The notes under the pieces are model-generated. The model was not told where the DNA came from and did no database searches. It was given only the letters and a program-made list of their open reading frames with translations. DNA of 64,000 nt, taken from the NCBI GenBank assembly GCA_019054805.1, contig JAHQIY010000001.1, positions 1,364,001 to 1,428,000 on the forward strand. Direction: 5' to 3'. Below are positions 44,761 to 56,049 of the stretch, one piece after another. A program made the translations under genes and the position numbers. Positions within the stretch are counted from its first letter, which is position 1, and every line of letters starts with the position of its first letter. The stretch comes from Brachionus manjavacas. Its lineage: Eukaryota; Rotifera; Eurotatoria; Ploima; Brachionidae.

Positions 44761-46203
44761 AAAGAATAAAAAATAAAAAAAAATACAATAAAAAATAAAA
44801 GAGATAAATAATGAAAAAATTGAAATTAACATTTCATTTTAGCGTTTTTAATTTTTTTGTTGAAAAATCAGTAATCTCATGTCATATTATACAAAAAGCT
44901 TATCTGAAATTTCAAAATTTTGCCTATATTTACTTTACCTTTGATTAGCCATTCTCCAAATAAAGTGAAATAACTATTTTTTCTCATTCAAAATAACCAG
45001 ACTTGTTTTTTAAACCACAAGTTTAAATCAAAATCAATTCATGATCAAATTAATATTCCAGTTCAAGGCCGCAGATTCACATGAAATTTAATTTCTACCG
45101 ATCCATGCGGTCATGATTGCAACCAAATGATATTTTTATGGATTGAAAAGGAATAAAATTAAATTAAAAAAAATAAATTTAAGTCATTTACTTGAGTTGA
45201 CTTAAGATTTGTTGGTTAAATAAAATTTAAAATAAAATTATTACCTAACAGGTGTTTAAGATCTTTTATTTTCTGCTATTAAATAATGATTAAATAATAT
45301 GACAGTAATGCGGACATAGATCATTTATATTTCGGTACTTAATCTTTATTCATGCTTCAATTAGAATCATTTTTCTAAAAAATTCATCAAAAATATCTCA
45401 AAATAATTTTCTTTATTGTTTAAGTATTAATTTTAATTTATCATTTAAAAAGTATCACCAAAATTTGCTCATTAATAATTTCTTGTGATAGACATAATAA
45501 TTCTAATCTTTATTAATGACTTTTAAACCAATTTACCAATATTTTGTGCCAAAATGAGATATATTAATTATATTTAACAAAAACATTATACGATAAAGAA
45601 TATTTTTGAAACAACATAAAATATAAGCATTTTTCATTATTCGTGTTAAAATTCTGAGATTTATTCTCAATGCCACTATTTTTTATTTTTTAAAAATAGA
45701 GTAATTAATAAAAATTTTTAGAGCAATTAGGATAAATACAAGTTAAATTTAAATATAATTAATTACATTTAATTAAATTATTTTTAAAATTATTTGACAA
45801 AATTTTATTTTTGAATTTAATTTTTATATTTTAGTTAACTAATGTTGCAAAAAAATTCAAAGAAAATAAATTTATTCAAAAGAAAGAAGAAGTTCAATTT
45901 TTTTTTAAGTAGAATTATGTTTTATTTATAATTTTGATACTATTTAGAACATTAATAAGAATAATTGAAAATTGAATTGAACAATCTTAAATTTTTTTCA
46001 AAATAAAAAATTTTAAAATAAGATTCAACATGGCATTTAATTTTGGTTCAAAAAATTCATCGAATACAAGCCCACCATCTTTTGTTTCTTCAAATAATGG
46101 AACTACAAGAGTAGGATTTAATCTTGGCTCTCATACAGATACCAACACAACTTCAAGTCAGCCAACTTTACAATTTAATTTTGGTTCTAGTTCTTCATTA
46201 AAT
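44726..46203 (+). repeat. Host repeat unit R2 (1478 bp)
   Basis: A second copy of R1, inserted between the truncated element copy 1 and the LTR of copy 2. It differs from R1 by a few homopolymer-length changes, for example in the A run near 44815 and the T run near 44855. Confidence 0.92.
46030..46203 (+). pseudogene. FG-nucleoporin-like gene start, interrupted by LTR (copy 2)
   Basis: Identical in arrangement to 38209-38382: 58 codons of the FG-rich protein, then LTR sequence. Confidence 0.9.
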
Positions 46204-46814
46204 TGTAATGAAGATGTTCCCCGACTTTTTATTTGTTTTAATTTAATTTTATTTATTTTAATTTTATGTGTTTAAAAGTTGAAGAAAATTACTTCATTCG
46301 TTATTTTAATATTTTAACATAAATATAACTTTTAATTTTTCTACATAACATATTACAGTATTTGAAATAAAGAATATTTATCAAAAATAAACTTAACCTT
46401 TTCTTTTACTTGTTCTATCCGAGCGGCTTAGGTTTTAAGTCTCTCGTTAAACTAAAGGAAGGCTGAATAAGTCATCCAGAGTTCTGAACAAGAACTCGAA
46501 TCTTTTGGATATTTCGATAAATATCAAAAGATAGAAGTAGTAGGCTTACTGCTTCGAAGAGCTGCCGAATAGGTGACTCTATAATCGGAACCAGCTGGAA
46601 AAGTTAGTTCAAGTCGGTTGCTGACCAACAGACTATAAACAGAACCAACTGATTGGTTCTAGGCTCTGGCTGAATAAGTCATCCATACGGGGCTGCATAA
46701 GTCTCATAGGGATTTGTTAAGGTATTTAGGGAAAAGCACCCGCATAATATCATTTTAATAACTCTACACATATCAGTCTCATTGTCAGGAAAAAACCCAT
46801 ACATCGGCATTACA
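46204..46814 (+). repeat. 5' LTR of element 2, copy 2
   Basis: The same 611-bp sequence as 38383-38993 with TGTAATG/CATTACA ends. Confidence 0.88.
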
Positions 46815-46839
46815 TAATTGGTGACAGCAGTGCTGGCAA

Positions 46840-48162
46840 ATGAGCGAAGCAGTGAAAACAAGCAAAATGGAAGAAATAACCATTGAAGCGGCTATTGATG
46901 CGTGGACAAATGTTCTAAATTGCAGCAAGAAAAGAGGTTTTACGGCTGATTCCATAAAAAATTTCAAAAAATTAAGTGCTGGGCTGGTCGAAATTTTAGC
47001 ATCAGCTAATATGACCGGTGAAACTGTTGAAGAATGGATTGACCAGTTAAGCAAATATACTATTGAATCAAATTCTACAGAACTAAATACAATAGCAAAT
47101 GAGGCAATTAAACGTTTTATCATCAAAAATATTGGAGTGGACGGCGAAATGAGGAAATTGGCGTTAATGATTGAGGCGAACGCTAATTTAGTTGGGAAAA
47201 CTGGTGACGACATCGAAGAGGAGTTTGTGGATCCAATGGAGGATGAGGAAGAAAAAGAGGATGTCAGAGTAGGAAAAATGGTACCTAAGAAAAGTACCAA
47301 AGAACTTGACGCAGAAACTCTGTACAGGTTTGCCATTTTGAATCGGTCGATCAGAGTAGAAACGTTGAGAAATGGAACTCAGAACGTACGAGACTGGTTT
47401 GAACGATTTGAGCTACAAACTTCACGATGGTAAGATGAGGAACGTCATCACGAAGTAGTGGGTCTATTAGAAGGATTGGCACTAGAGAAATTTAAATTGA
47501 TGACAAATAGGAAAGATTATAGATCAATTAAAGACCATTTGATCAAAAATCTTTCAGCCTCATATAGACCAAAAAACGTAAAGATAGAATTTTACAGTGC
47601 AAAACAAAGACCAGATGAAGATGTAGAACAATTTGGTCACAGACTACTTAATTATATGCGTGAACTAAGTGAAGAAGACAAGAAGGAAGTAGAAAAACAT
47701 TTAACAGAAGTTTTTATTGATGGTACAGAAATGGAAGTCAAAAAACAAATTGTTACGGAAAAATCAAAGGAATTCGAAATGGTCTGGAAAAATGCAAAAC
47801 AGATTGAAAAATGCATAGGGAGAAGAAATGAAACATTCGATACTATTGGGGAACAAGTAAACGCTGTAAAGTCTAATTCAGATTCAGTGGGGAAAAAATC
47901 GCCAATTAACAAAGAATGCATTTTTTGTGGGAAAAACCATTTTACGGCTGACTGTTTTCAATACAAAAAATATTTGGAAGCGAAGCCAACAAAAGCTGTC
48001 AGGTTTGAAAATACAGGAGATAAGCTGTACAATAAGAAACTCTATTGTTCGATTTGCAAAAGGGATGACCACACCAACGCAAGTTGTAGAATGAAATCCA
48101 GTGTTTGTTACAAATGTGGAAAAACTGGTCATATAAAAAGAAATTGTAATTTAAACAAGTAA
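46840..48162 (+). CDS. Gag of element 2, copy 2, with one in-frame stop
   Basis: Same protein as at 39019-40341, including the TAA now at 47431-47433 and the three zinc knuckles. Confidence 0.85.
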
Positions 48163-48194
48163 AAGCCGATTCTTTGGAGGGAGAGAACACGGCT
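48150..48194 (+). promoter_or_regulatory. -1 frameshift signal at gag-pol, copy 2
   Basis: T_TTA_AAC at 48150-48156 followed by the same stem-loop as in copy 1. Confidence 0.8.
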
Positions 48195-51100
48195 GAACAA
48201 TTTGAATCCCTAAACATAAACAAATATGAAATTTTAAGCGACATTTTTACAACCAATGTTTCCACAGGCGTCGAAATTGAAATCAACGGAAAAGTTTCGG
48301 AATGTTTGATCGACACAGGGGCTTTTACATCATTTATTAGTTTTGATTATTTCAATAGTTACTACACCTCAAAATTCACAGAAATAAAAGATCGAAAAAA
48401 ATGGATCACAGCGAACGGTACACCGTTGGAAGTGGTTGGAGAAACGGAACTTGAGCTGAAAATCGGAAATAAAAAATTTACAAACAAATTCGTAATTGGA
48501 AAGAATTTGTCACATGATGTCATTATTGGAGTAAATTTTCTTAGAAAACATAAATTTAAAATTGATTTTGAAACAAATCAATTAATTTCGTCGGAAGGAA
48601 AAATTAAAATTAAGTCAAATAGACCAACCATTTGTCAGCTTATCCTTTCAAAGAATACCTTCACAATTGAACCATTTAGCAATGTGACATACCGATTCAA
48701 GCCTGAAAGTCCGATACATGGTTTAAATGCAATTGTGGAATGTCAGGGCAGGTTTAAAGTCAGTGAGTCTATAGTAAATACAGATGAAGAGATAGAAATA
48801 CTCCTGGAGAATTTGACTCCAATAAAACAGACAATAAGACCATTCACAATTTTAGGCAAACTATCAGTATGTTCAATTGTGGAAGAAATTAAGAATCAAA
48901 AAGATCTTTGCAAATTTATTTCTAATGATTTGAAAGTTGAGGAAATTTGTACAATTAGAGCATCACCCGATCAGAAACCATGGAAACCTAGCTCAGTAAT
49001 GCAATTTAAGGATCAATCTCTTTCAAGCGATCAGATAGACAGTTTAAAAACATTGATCGACAAATACTGGCAGTGTTTTTCAAGAAACGATGAGGATATA
49101 GGCATGGTAAATCCAAAATACGGCTATCACGATATTCAGCTTACAAGCGAACAATCGATCAAACAACGCTCATATATGATACCATTTTCAAAAGAAAAAA
49201 TAGTTAATGAGTGTATCGACAGAATGTTAAAAATGAATATCATAGAACAATCTAACAGTGATTGGGCTTCACCAATTGTACTGGTTAAAAAACAAGATGG
49301 ATCGGAGAGGTTTTGTGTGGATTACCGAAAATTAAATTTGGTTACTGTAAAAGATTGCTTCCCAATGCCAAACATTGAATCAAAATTAAACAAATTGAAT
49401 GGGTCTAAAATTTTTACGTCCCTAGACTGCACATCAGGATATTGGCAGATAAGAATGAGTGATAGAGCAAAGCAAATAACATCATTCATATGCAGCCGAG
49501 GTTTGTTTTCATTCAAGATGATGCCTTTCGGACTATGTAACGCCGGAGCAACATTTCAAAGGATAATGGAACTGGTATTAACCGATCTGGAAAATTCAAC
49601 AGCATATATAGATGATATCTTAACTTTCTCAAAAACGTTTGAGCAACACCTTGTCGACTTAGAAAAATTATTCAAACGACTCTTAGAAGCAAATTTAAAG
49701 GTAAAAACATCGAAATCTAAAATAGCAAGTTCTGAGACAATGTTTTTGGGGTACAAGATTTCCTCTAAGGGCATGAGTATTCACGAGAAGCGCGTTGAGG
49801 CGATTCGAAACTACCCAAGACCAACGAACTCTAAAAAAGTTAAAGAATTTGTTGGAATGGCAAGTTACTATAGACAGTTCGTTCCAAATTTTTCGAGCAT
49901 AGTGGATCCATTAAACAACTTAACAAAAAAATATTAGATTCAAATGGAGTAAAGAATGTGAGAATGCTTTCACTATGTTAATCAATCTCTTATGCGATAC
50001 AAAAATATTGGCATTTCCGAATTTTAGAAATCAATTTATAATTACAACCGATGCGTCGAATGTAGGTATCGGGGCAGTGTTAAGTCAAAAAGACATACAT
50101 GGGAACGAACGACCTATATTTTACGCAAGTAGATCGCTAAATAAAGCTGAACGAAATTATAGCACTATTGAGAGAGAATTATTGGGAATAATTTATGCAG
50201 TGGAAAAATTCAAGTATTATGTCTTCGGTACTGAATTTGTTATTTATACAGATCATAATCCTTTAACCTATCTAAACAACATCACGTTATCATCAGCAAG
50301 ATTAACAAGATGGCGTTTAAAACTAGCAGAATACAATTTCAAAATCATTTACAAGAAAGGAAAACAAAATACGAATGCAGATGCATTATCAAGAATTGAG
50401 AGACAATTTGAATACATCGGAAAAGAGGATGTAATAGACTCGTTATTATCAATATCGCAACAAAAAATAGACAATGTCATGGACAAAATAATTTACAAGA
50501 GCGAGAACATCTTGAAATCAAAATTTCCAATTATATTATGTATCAAGGATATAAAAGAAAGCAACCTCCTTAAGTATCTAATTGACAAAGACGTAATTTC
50601 CATTCCACATATAGTGGACGAATGTTTAATAAAAGACAAAATCTTTTATTTCGTTAACGGACATTTGAAGAGTAAATTAGCAGTCAAACACGTCGAATTG
50701 GCTTTGAAAGAATTGGCAAGAAAATGTTTACGGAATGGAGTATACAAAGTATCATTTCCGAAAATGTGGCAGTCGTTGGGATGGAATAACGTTGCCAGGA
50801 TTATAAACGATACCCTAATAAGAAATAGGATCGAATGTTTTGTATTTGAGAATAAACAAGACATGGAAGAGGGAGACATTCTCTCAATCAATAATAAAAT
50901 CGGTAGGTTACAGGATAGAGATAAAGAGATCTCAGACCTGATTGAAAAGGTAAAAGCCCAACAGATGGAAGGCTTTCTTTTCGAGGACGGCGTATTACTT
51001 AAGGTGCGTCGGGAGAACGTCGGGGTGTTGAAAAAATTATTAGTGGTACCAAAAGATTTAAGACCCGACATTCTAAAAATGTGTCATGACAATTTCATGG

Positions 51101-52164
51101 GAAGTCATCTAGGACAAAAGAAGACCTGGATGAAACTATCAAACCGATTTTATTGGCCAAATGCTTACAAAGAAACAATCAACCACGTGGAGTCATGTCA
51201 GATATGTTCAAGACTAAAAGATCCTGTCGCTTCAAGAGCAAAATTAAAACCGATACTGGAATTTCATAAACCATTCGATATGATAGCAGTAGACATTTTA
51301 GAATTGAGTCGAACCAGTTCTGGAAACAGGTACGTTGTCGTTTTCTCCGACTATTTGACGAAATGGGTTGAAGCATTCGCACTACCTGATCAAACATCAG
51401 AATCAATAGCTAAAGTGTTTATAAACGAAATAATAACAAGACATTCAGTACCAAGTAAATTACTAAGCGATCAAGGAAGAAATTTTTTATCAAATTTAGT
51501 GAAGAACGTTTGTAATTATTTTAAAATACACAAAATACAAACAGCACCATATAACCCAAAATGTGACGGACTTGTAGAACGATTCAACAAAAGTCTATGT
51601 AAAATGTTAGCAGCATATTCAAATTCAAACCAAAGCAACTGGGATATATACCTTCCTTTGGTTCTGTTCGCATATAGAACCGCCGAACAATCATCAACTG
51701 GAAATTCACCATTTAAGCTTTTGTATGGATGCGAACCAAGACTGGGTGATCTTGACGATTACAATATTGGTTACGAACCATCGATGTTCATGAGGAACTT
51801 ACATGAAAACTGGTTATTGGCAAGAGAACGAATTTGCAAGCAAGCAGATACTAACAAAAAACTGTATGATTCAAAATACAAAAACAAGCCTTGTACTTAT
51901 AAGATTGGAGATTTTGTACGTGTCTATATGCCACAGACAAAAAGTGGACTCAAAAAGAAATTACGGAACGATCTCTGGAGTGAACCATGGAAAATATCGA
52001 AAGTTCTGTCAGAACAAAACATAGAGATAACATCAAATGGAAAGAGTAAAATAGTAAATGTTGATAATGTTAAATTAAAAGAACCTGATCGATTTGAGAA
52101 ATTAGATAAAGATGTCGCTTACAGAACTAGATTTGAAAGAATAATTAGACCCAGAGTTAATTAA
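48157..52164 (+). CDS. Pol of element 2, copy 2, with one frame change
   Basis: Protease and RT run to a TAG ending at 49937. RNase H and integrase are uninterrupted to 52164, 729 codons from the ATG at 49975. The only break is the shared A7 run at about 49925-49931, after NLT in the RT connection domain. Otherwise it matches copy 1 and shows that codon TTA is the form of the integrase codon mutated to TAA there. Confidence 0.9.
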
Positions 52165-52246
52165 AGAACTTGTGTTATTTTTTTTCAAAAAACACTATAT
52201 ATATAAGACATATCACACTCATCATTACCATTAATTTATTTAGAAA

Positions 52247-52582
52247 ATGACAAAACACGTCAAGGTAAGCAAAAGCAAGAACTGTCAGCTAAGGAGATTG
52301 GAAAGAAGGGCGAAGCAGCGGTTGAAGGATGAGAAACGAGTGGAAGAAGAAAGGTTGGAAGAGATAAGGAGATTAGAAAGGGAAAGAAAGAAGGCAGAAG
52401 CCAGAAGAGAAAGGGAACAACAAGTTGGGGAAAGAAGAGTCAGTACGTTCGAGCCTTCACTTCTAAAAGTGTCCGAGGTCAGTGAAGTAATTTACAGACT
52501 CAACCAAAGGAACTCATATCTGGCGGACCAGATTGAGGAAAAAGAGAAGCAAATGCTCCTTCGGAATAAAAAATATATATAA
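52247..52582 (+). CDS. Short charged coiled-coil frame of element 2, truncated at host junction (copy 2)
   Basis: Same as 44425-44760. The frame again ends inside host repeat sequence (R3). Confidence 0.5.
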   Translation: MTKHVKVSKSKNCQLRRLERRAKQRLKDEKRVEEERLEEIRRLERERKKAEARREREQQVGERRVSTFEPSLLKVSEVSEVIYRLNQRNSYLADQIEEKEKQMLLRNKKYI

Positions 52583-54029
52583 AAAGAATAAAAAATAAAA
52601 AAAAATACAATAAAAAATAAAAGAGATAAATAATGAAAAAAAATTGAAATTAACATTTCATTTTAGCGTTTTTAATTTTTTTTTGTTGAAAAATCAGTAA
52701 TCTCATGTCATATTATACAAAAAGCTTATCTGAAATTTCAAAATTTTGCCTATATTTACTTTACCTTTGATTAGCCATTCTCCAAATAAAGTGAAATAAC
52801 TATTTTTTCTCATTCAAAATAACCAGACTTGTTTTTTAAACCACAAGTTTAAATCAAAATCAATTCATGATCAAATTAATATTCCAGTTCAAGGCCGCAG
52901 ATTCACATGAAATTTAATTTCTACCGATCCATGCGGTCATGATTGCAACCAAATGATATTTTTATGGATTGAAAAGGAATAAAATTAAATTAAAAAAATA
53001 AATTTAAGTCATTTACTTGAGTTGACTTAAGATTTGTTGGTTAAATAAAATTTAAAATAAAATTATTACCTAACAGGTGTTTAAGATCTTTTATTTTCTG
53101 CTATTAAATAATGATTAAATAATATGACAGTAATGCGGACATAGATCATTTATATTTCGGTACTTAATCTTTATTCATGCTTCAATTAGAATCATTTTTC
53201 TAAAAAAAATTCATCAAAAATATCTCAAAATAATTTTCTTTATTGTTTAAGTATTAATTTTAATTTATCATTTAAAAAGTATCACCAAAATTTGCTCATT
53301 AATAATTTCTTGTGATAGACATAATAATTCTAATCTTTATTAATGACTTTTAAACCAATTTACCAATATTTTGTGCCAAAATGAGATATATTAATTATAT
53401 TTAACAAAAACATTATACGATAAAGAATATTTTTGAAACAACATAAAATATAAGCATTTTTCATTATTCGTGTTAAAATTCTGAGATTTATTCTCAATGC
53501 CACTATTTTTTATTTTTTAAAAATAGAGTAATTAATAAAAATTTTTAGAGCAATTAGGATAAATACAAGTTAAATTTAAATATAATTAATTACATTTAAT
53601 TAAATTATTTTTAAAATTATTTGACAAAATTTTATTTTTGAATTTAATTTTTATATTTTAGTTAACTAATGTTGCAAAAAATTCAAAGAAAATAAATTTA
53701 TTCAAAAGAAAGAAGAAGTTCAATTTTTTTTTAAGTAGAATTATGTTTTATTTATAATTTTGATACTATTTAGAACATTAATAAGAATAATTGAAAATTG
53801 AATTGAACAATCTTAAATTTTTTTCAAAATAAAAAATTTTAAAATAAGATTCAACATGGCATTTAATTTTGGTTCAAAAAATTCATCGAATACAAGCCCA
53901 CCATCTTTTGTTTCTTCAAATAATGGAACTACAAGAGTAGGATTTAATCTTGGCTCTCATACAGATACCAACACAACTTCAAGTCAGCCAACTTTACAAT
54001 TTAATTTTGGTTCTAGTTCTTCATTAAAT
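52548..54029 (+). repeat. Host repeat unit R3 (1482 bp)
   Basis: The third copy of the host segment. Unlike R1 and R2 it is not followed by an LTR but continues into the rest of the FG-rich gene, so this is the empty (uninserted) form of the site. Confidence 0.92.
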
Positions 54030-54332
54030 GTTGGAACCACTGGTCCTAACACTGGCCTTTTTGGAACCTTTTCTACAATTGCTAGCACTCCAACTACTGC
54101 TACTTCATCTGGCTTCAATTTTGGTACAACTGAAACTGTAAATAGTGCTAATGGAACAGCAGGAACTGGATTTAAGTTTGGTGGCGCGGGCTCAACAATC
54201 TCTTCTCCTTTGAATGAATTTAAAATGGATGGATCTACCATTGGAAACAGTGGAAGCATAGATCCAGGATTAAGCATTGGCTTGGGTGAAACAAAAATTT
54301 ATTTAAAAAAAAATCTATTTAATAATGTATAA
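53856..54332 (+). CDS. FG-repeat nucleoporin-like (Nup62-type) N-terminal region
   Basis: 158 codons rich in Ser, Thr, Gly and Asn with FNFGS, FNLGS, FNFGSS, GLFGTF, GFNFGTT and GFKFGG units, closely like the N-terminal half of Nup62, whose FG repeats form the nuclear-pore permeability barrier. The C-terminal coiled coil of Nup62 is missing. The unspliced frame ends at 54332 after a Lys/Asn-rich tail that does not look conserved. A GT donor at 54286 and an AG acceptor at 54337-54338 (53-nt intron) would instead join it in phase 1 to the RING-like unit at 54339, giving GLG/D-IVLPCGF. That length equals other introns here and explains why the RING unit has no ATG of its own. It could also be a truncated Nup62 duplicate. 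Confidence 0.7.
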   Translation: MAFNFGSKNSSNTSPPSFVSSNNGTTRVGFNLGSHTDTNTTSSQPTLQFNFGSSSSLNVGTTGPNTGLFGTFSTIASTPTTATSSGFNFGTTETVNSANGTAGTGFKFGGAGSTISSPLNEFKMDGSTIGNSGSIDPGLSIGLGETKIYLKKNLFNNV

Positions 54333-54338
54333 AATTAG

Positions 54339-56049
54339 ATATAGTGTTGCCATGTGGTTTTTCTGCCAAATTCAAAGACATTTCTTGCAAAGGCGACAAA
54401 TTTCTATGTCCGGTTTGCAAATCACATGACATAACAAGCCAAGAATGTTTGAATATGAGCAAAAACAAAATTTTGATTAGCGAATTTAATCTTGATCTTA
54501 AAAAGAAAAGTTTTACAAGGTACCTTAAAAATTTCGAAATTTGTAAAAATGATCCAAAAAGTTTTGTCGACGAAAACTATGAAAATTTAAGAAACCAACT
54601 TGATATTCGTCGAGAGGAAATTAAATTAATAGTGGACAAAAAAATTGATGATTATTATGAAAATTTGTTACAAACCATCGAAGAGGAAAAAGAAAAAAAG
54701 CTAAAAAAATTTGAACAAAACATTCAAAAAATTGCATCTCTAGAGCAAGAGCTGATCGATCTTGAAATTGAACAATCTTTGGATATCACTAAAAAATTAG
54801 ACCTAATCGATAGTTATTGTGTTAAGATTGATGATGGAATTAAATTTTTGAATGCAACCCAAAATGGCTTAGCTAATAATTGTTTTTTCAATCAAGGTAA
54901 TGATAGATTGGATATAAAAAATTTTTTTGGAAAGCTAGATTGGAAAAAGAATACCAAAAATGTCAAAAAATGTAATCATGTTAATAAAATGGATGATTTA
55001 AGCATCTTGTTGCCATGTGGTTTTTCTGCCAAATACAAAGACATTTGCTACAACTGTGATGAATTCAGATGTCCAGTTTGCAATACACATAACTTAACAA
55101 GTCAAGAATGCTTGACCATTACAAAAAATAGACTGCTTTTGATTGAGAAATCTTTTGAATTGAAAAAAATCAGTATGAAGAATTGTTGAAAGAATTCGAA
55201 AATTTTAAAAATGAGCCAAAGATTTGTTTAGATGAGAGTTATGATAGTTTTAAACGACAAGTTGACCATCGACGCGAAGAAATCAAAGTTATGCTAAATG
55301 AAAAGATAGATGATTATCATGATGGTCTATTGGCAAAGATTGAGACCAAAAAATATGCCAAGTTAAAAGAATTGGAGCAAAAAATTAAACAAATAGAGGC
55401 AATGGACTTGGTCAAGTTAAGTCCTGGAAAAAATTTAGATATTAATTGTAAATTAGATTTTTATAAAAAATATAAAAAATCAATTGACAACGGTATCACT
55501 TTAGTCACAGAAATTATAGATGATTTGATCAAGCCTAAGTTAAAGCTTGCAAATACTAGTCATAATATTTCAAAGCTATTCGGACAACTAAATTTAAAAG
55601 AAGACGAAATTGACGATGATAGCCGTGCCGAGGAAACCATTGAATTAGTTCTTAATGATTTTTCTGTATTACGGAATAAAAAGAATTTTGAACTGAAATC
55701 AAAGAAAAACGTGGTGCAAAATTTTGAATGGTTTTTAAAAGCCAGGAAATTAAGTGATAAATCAGAAAAGAACGGAGAAACGGCACTTGGTCTTTATTTG
55801 TATTGTAATCCATTAGGTAACACACAAGAATTTTCTATAAAACTCAATGCAGTAATTTCATTATTACATATATCCGATTCTAAAAAAGACTTGAAAGGAA
55901 ATTTAACGTATTTATTCACTGAATTTGAAGGTTACGGATTTCCCAAATTTACCACCATGAATGCAATAATGAATCCAAAAAACGGATATTATAATGCTAA
56001 TGACGACCTTATTACTCTAAGAGCAGTTATAGAGGTTGAATTATCTTAA
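54339..56049 (+). CDS. Double RING-like unit, coiled coils and MATH domain, one frameshift (copy d)
   Basis: The first unit (54339-54985) is finger LPCGFSAKFKDIS...CPVCKSHDITSQEC plus coiled coil, most like copy (b). It passes in frame into a second finger starting MDDLSILLPCGFSAKYKDI (54989), most like copy (c). The frame changes at the A run near 55162-55168, before QYEELLKEFENF-type text; one additional A would restore it. The remainder 55183-56049 has VDHRREEIKVMLNEKIDDYHDGLL, a coil, and a MATH domain (FEWFLKAR, LGLYLYCNP, VISLLHISDS, GYYNANDDLITLRA). Copies (b)+(c) side by side correspond to the two halves of this fused gene. It has no ATG before the first finger; see the FG exon for the likely start. 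Confidence 0.78.

Larger units (their letters stand above)
46204..52547 (+). mobile_element. Ty3/gypsy element 2, copy 2, without 3' LTR
   Basis: Same structure as copy 1 at a distance of 7821 bp: LTR 46204-46814, gag, pol, third frame, then host repeat R3 at 52548. The integrase is intact in this copy. Confidence 0.9.

Noticed and set aside
39019..54332. Treating R2 as the interior of one complete LTR element between the two LTRs
   Set aside because: R1 and R3 show that R is host sequence around the FG gene, and no polypurine tract precedes the second LTR.
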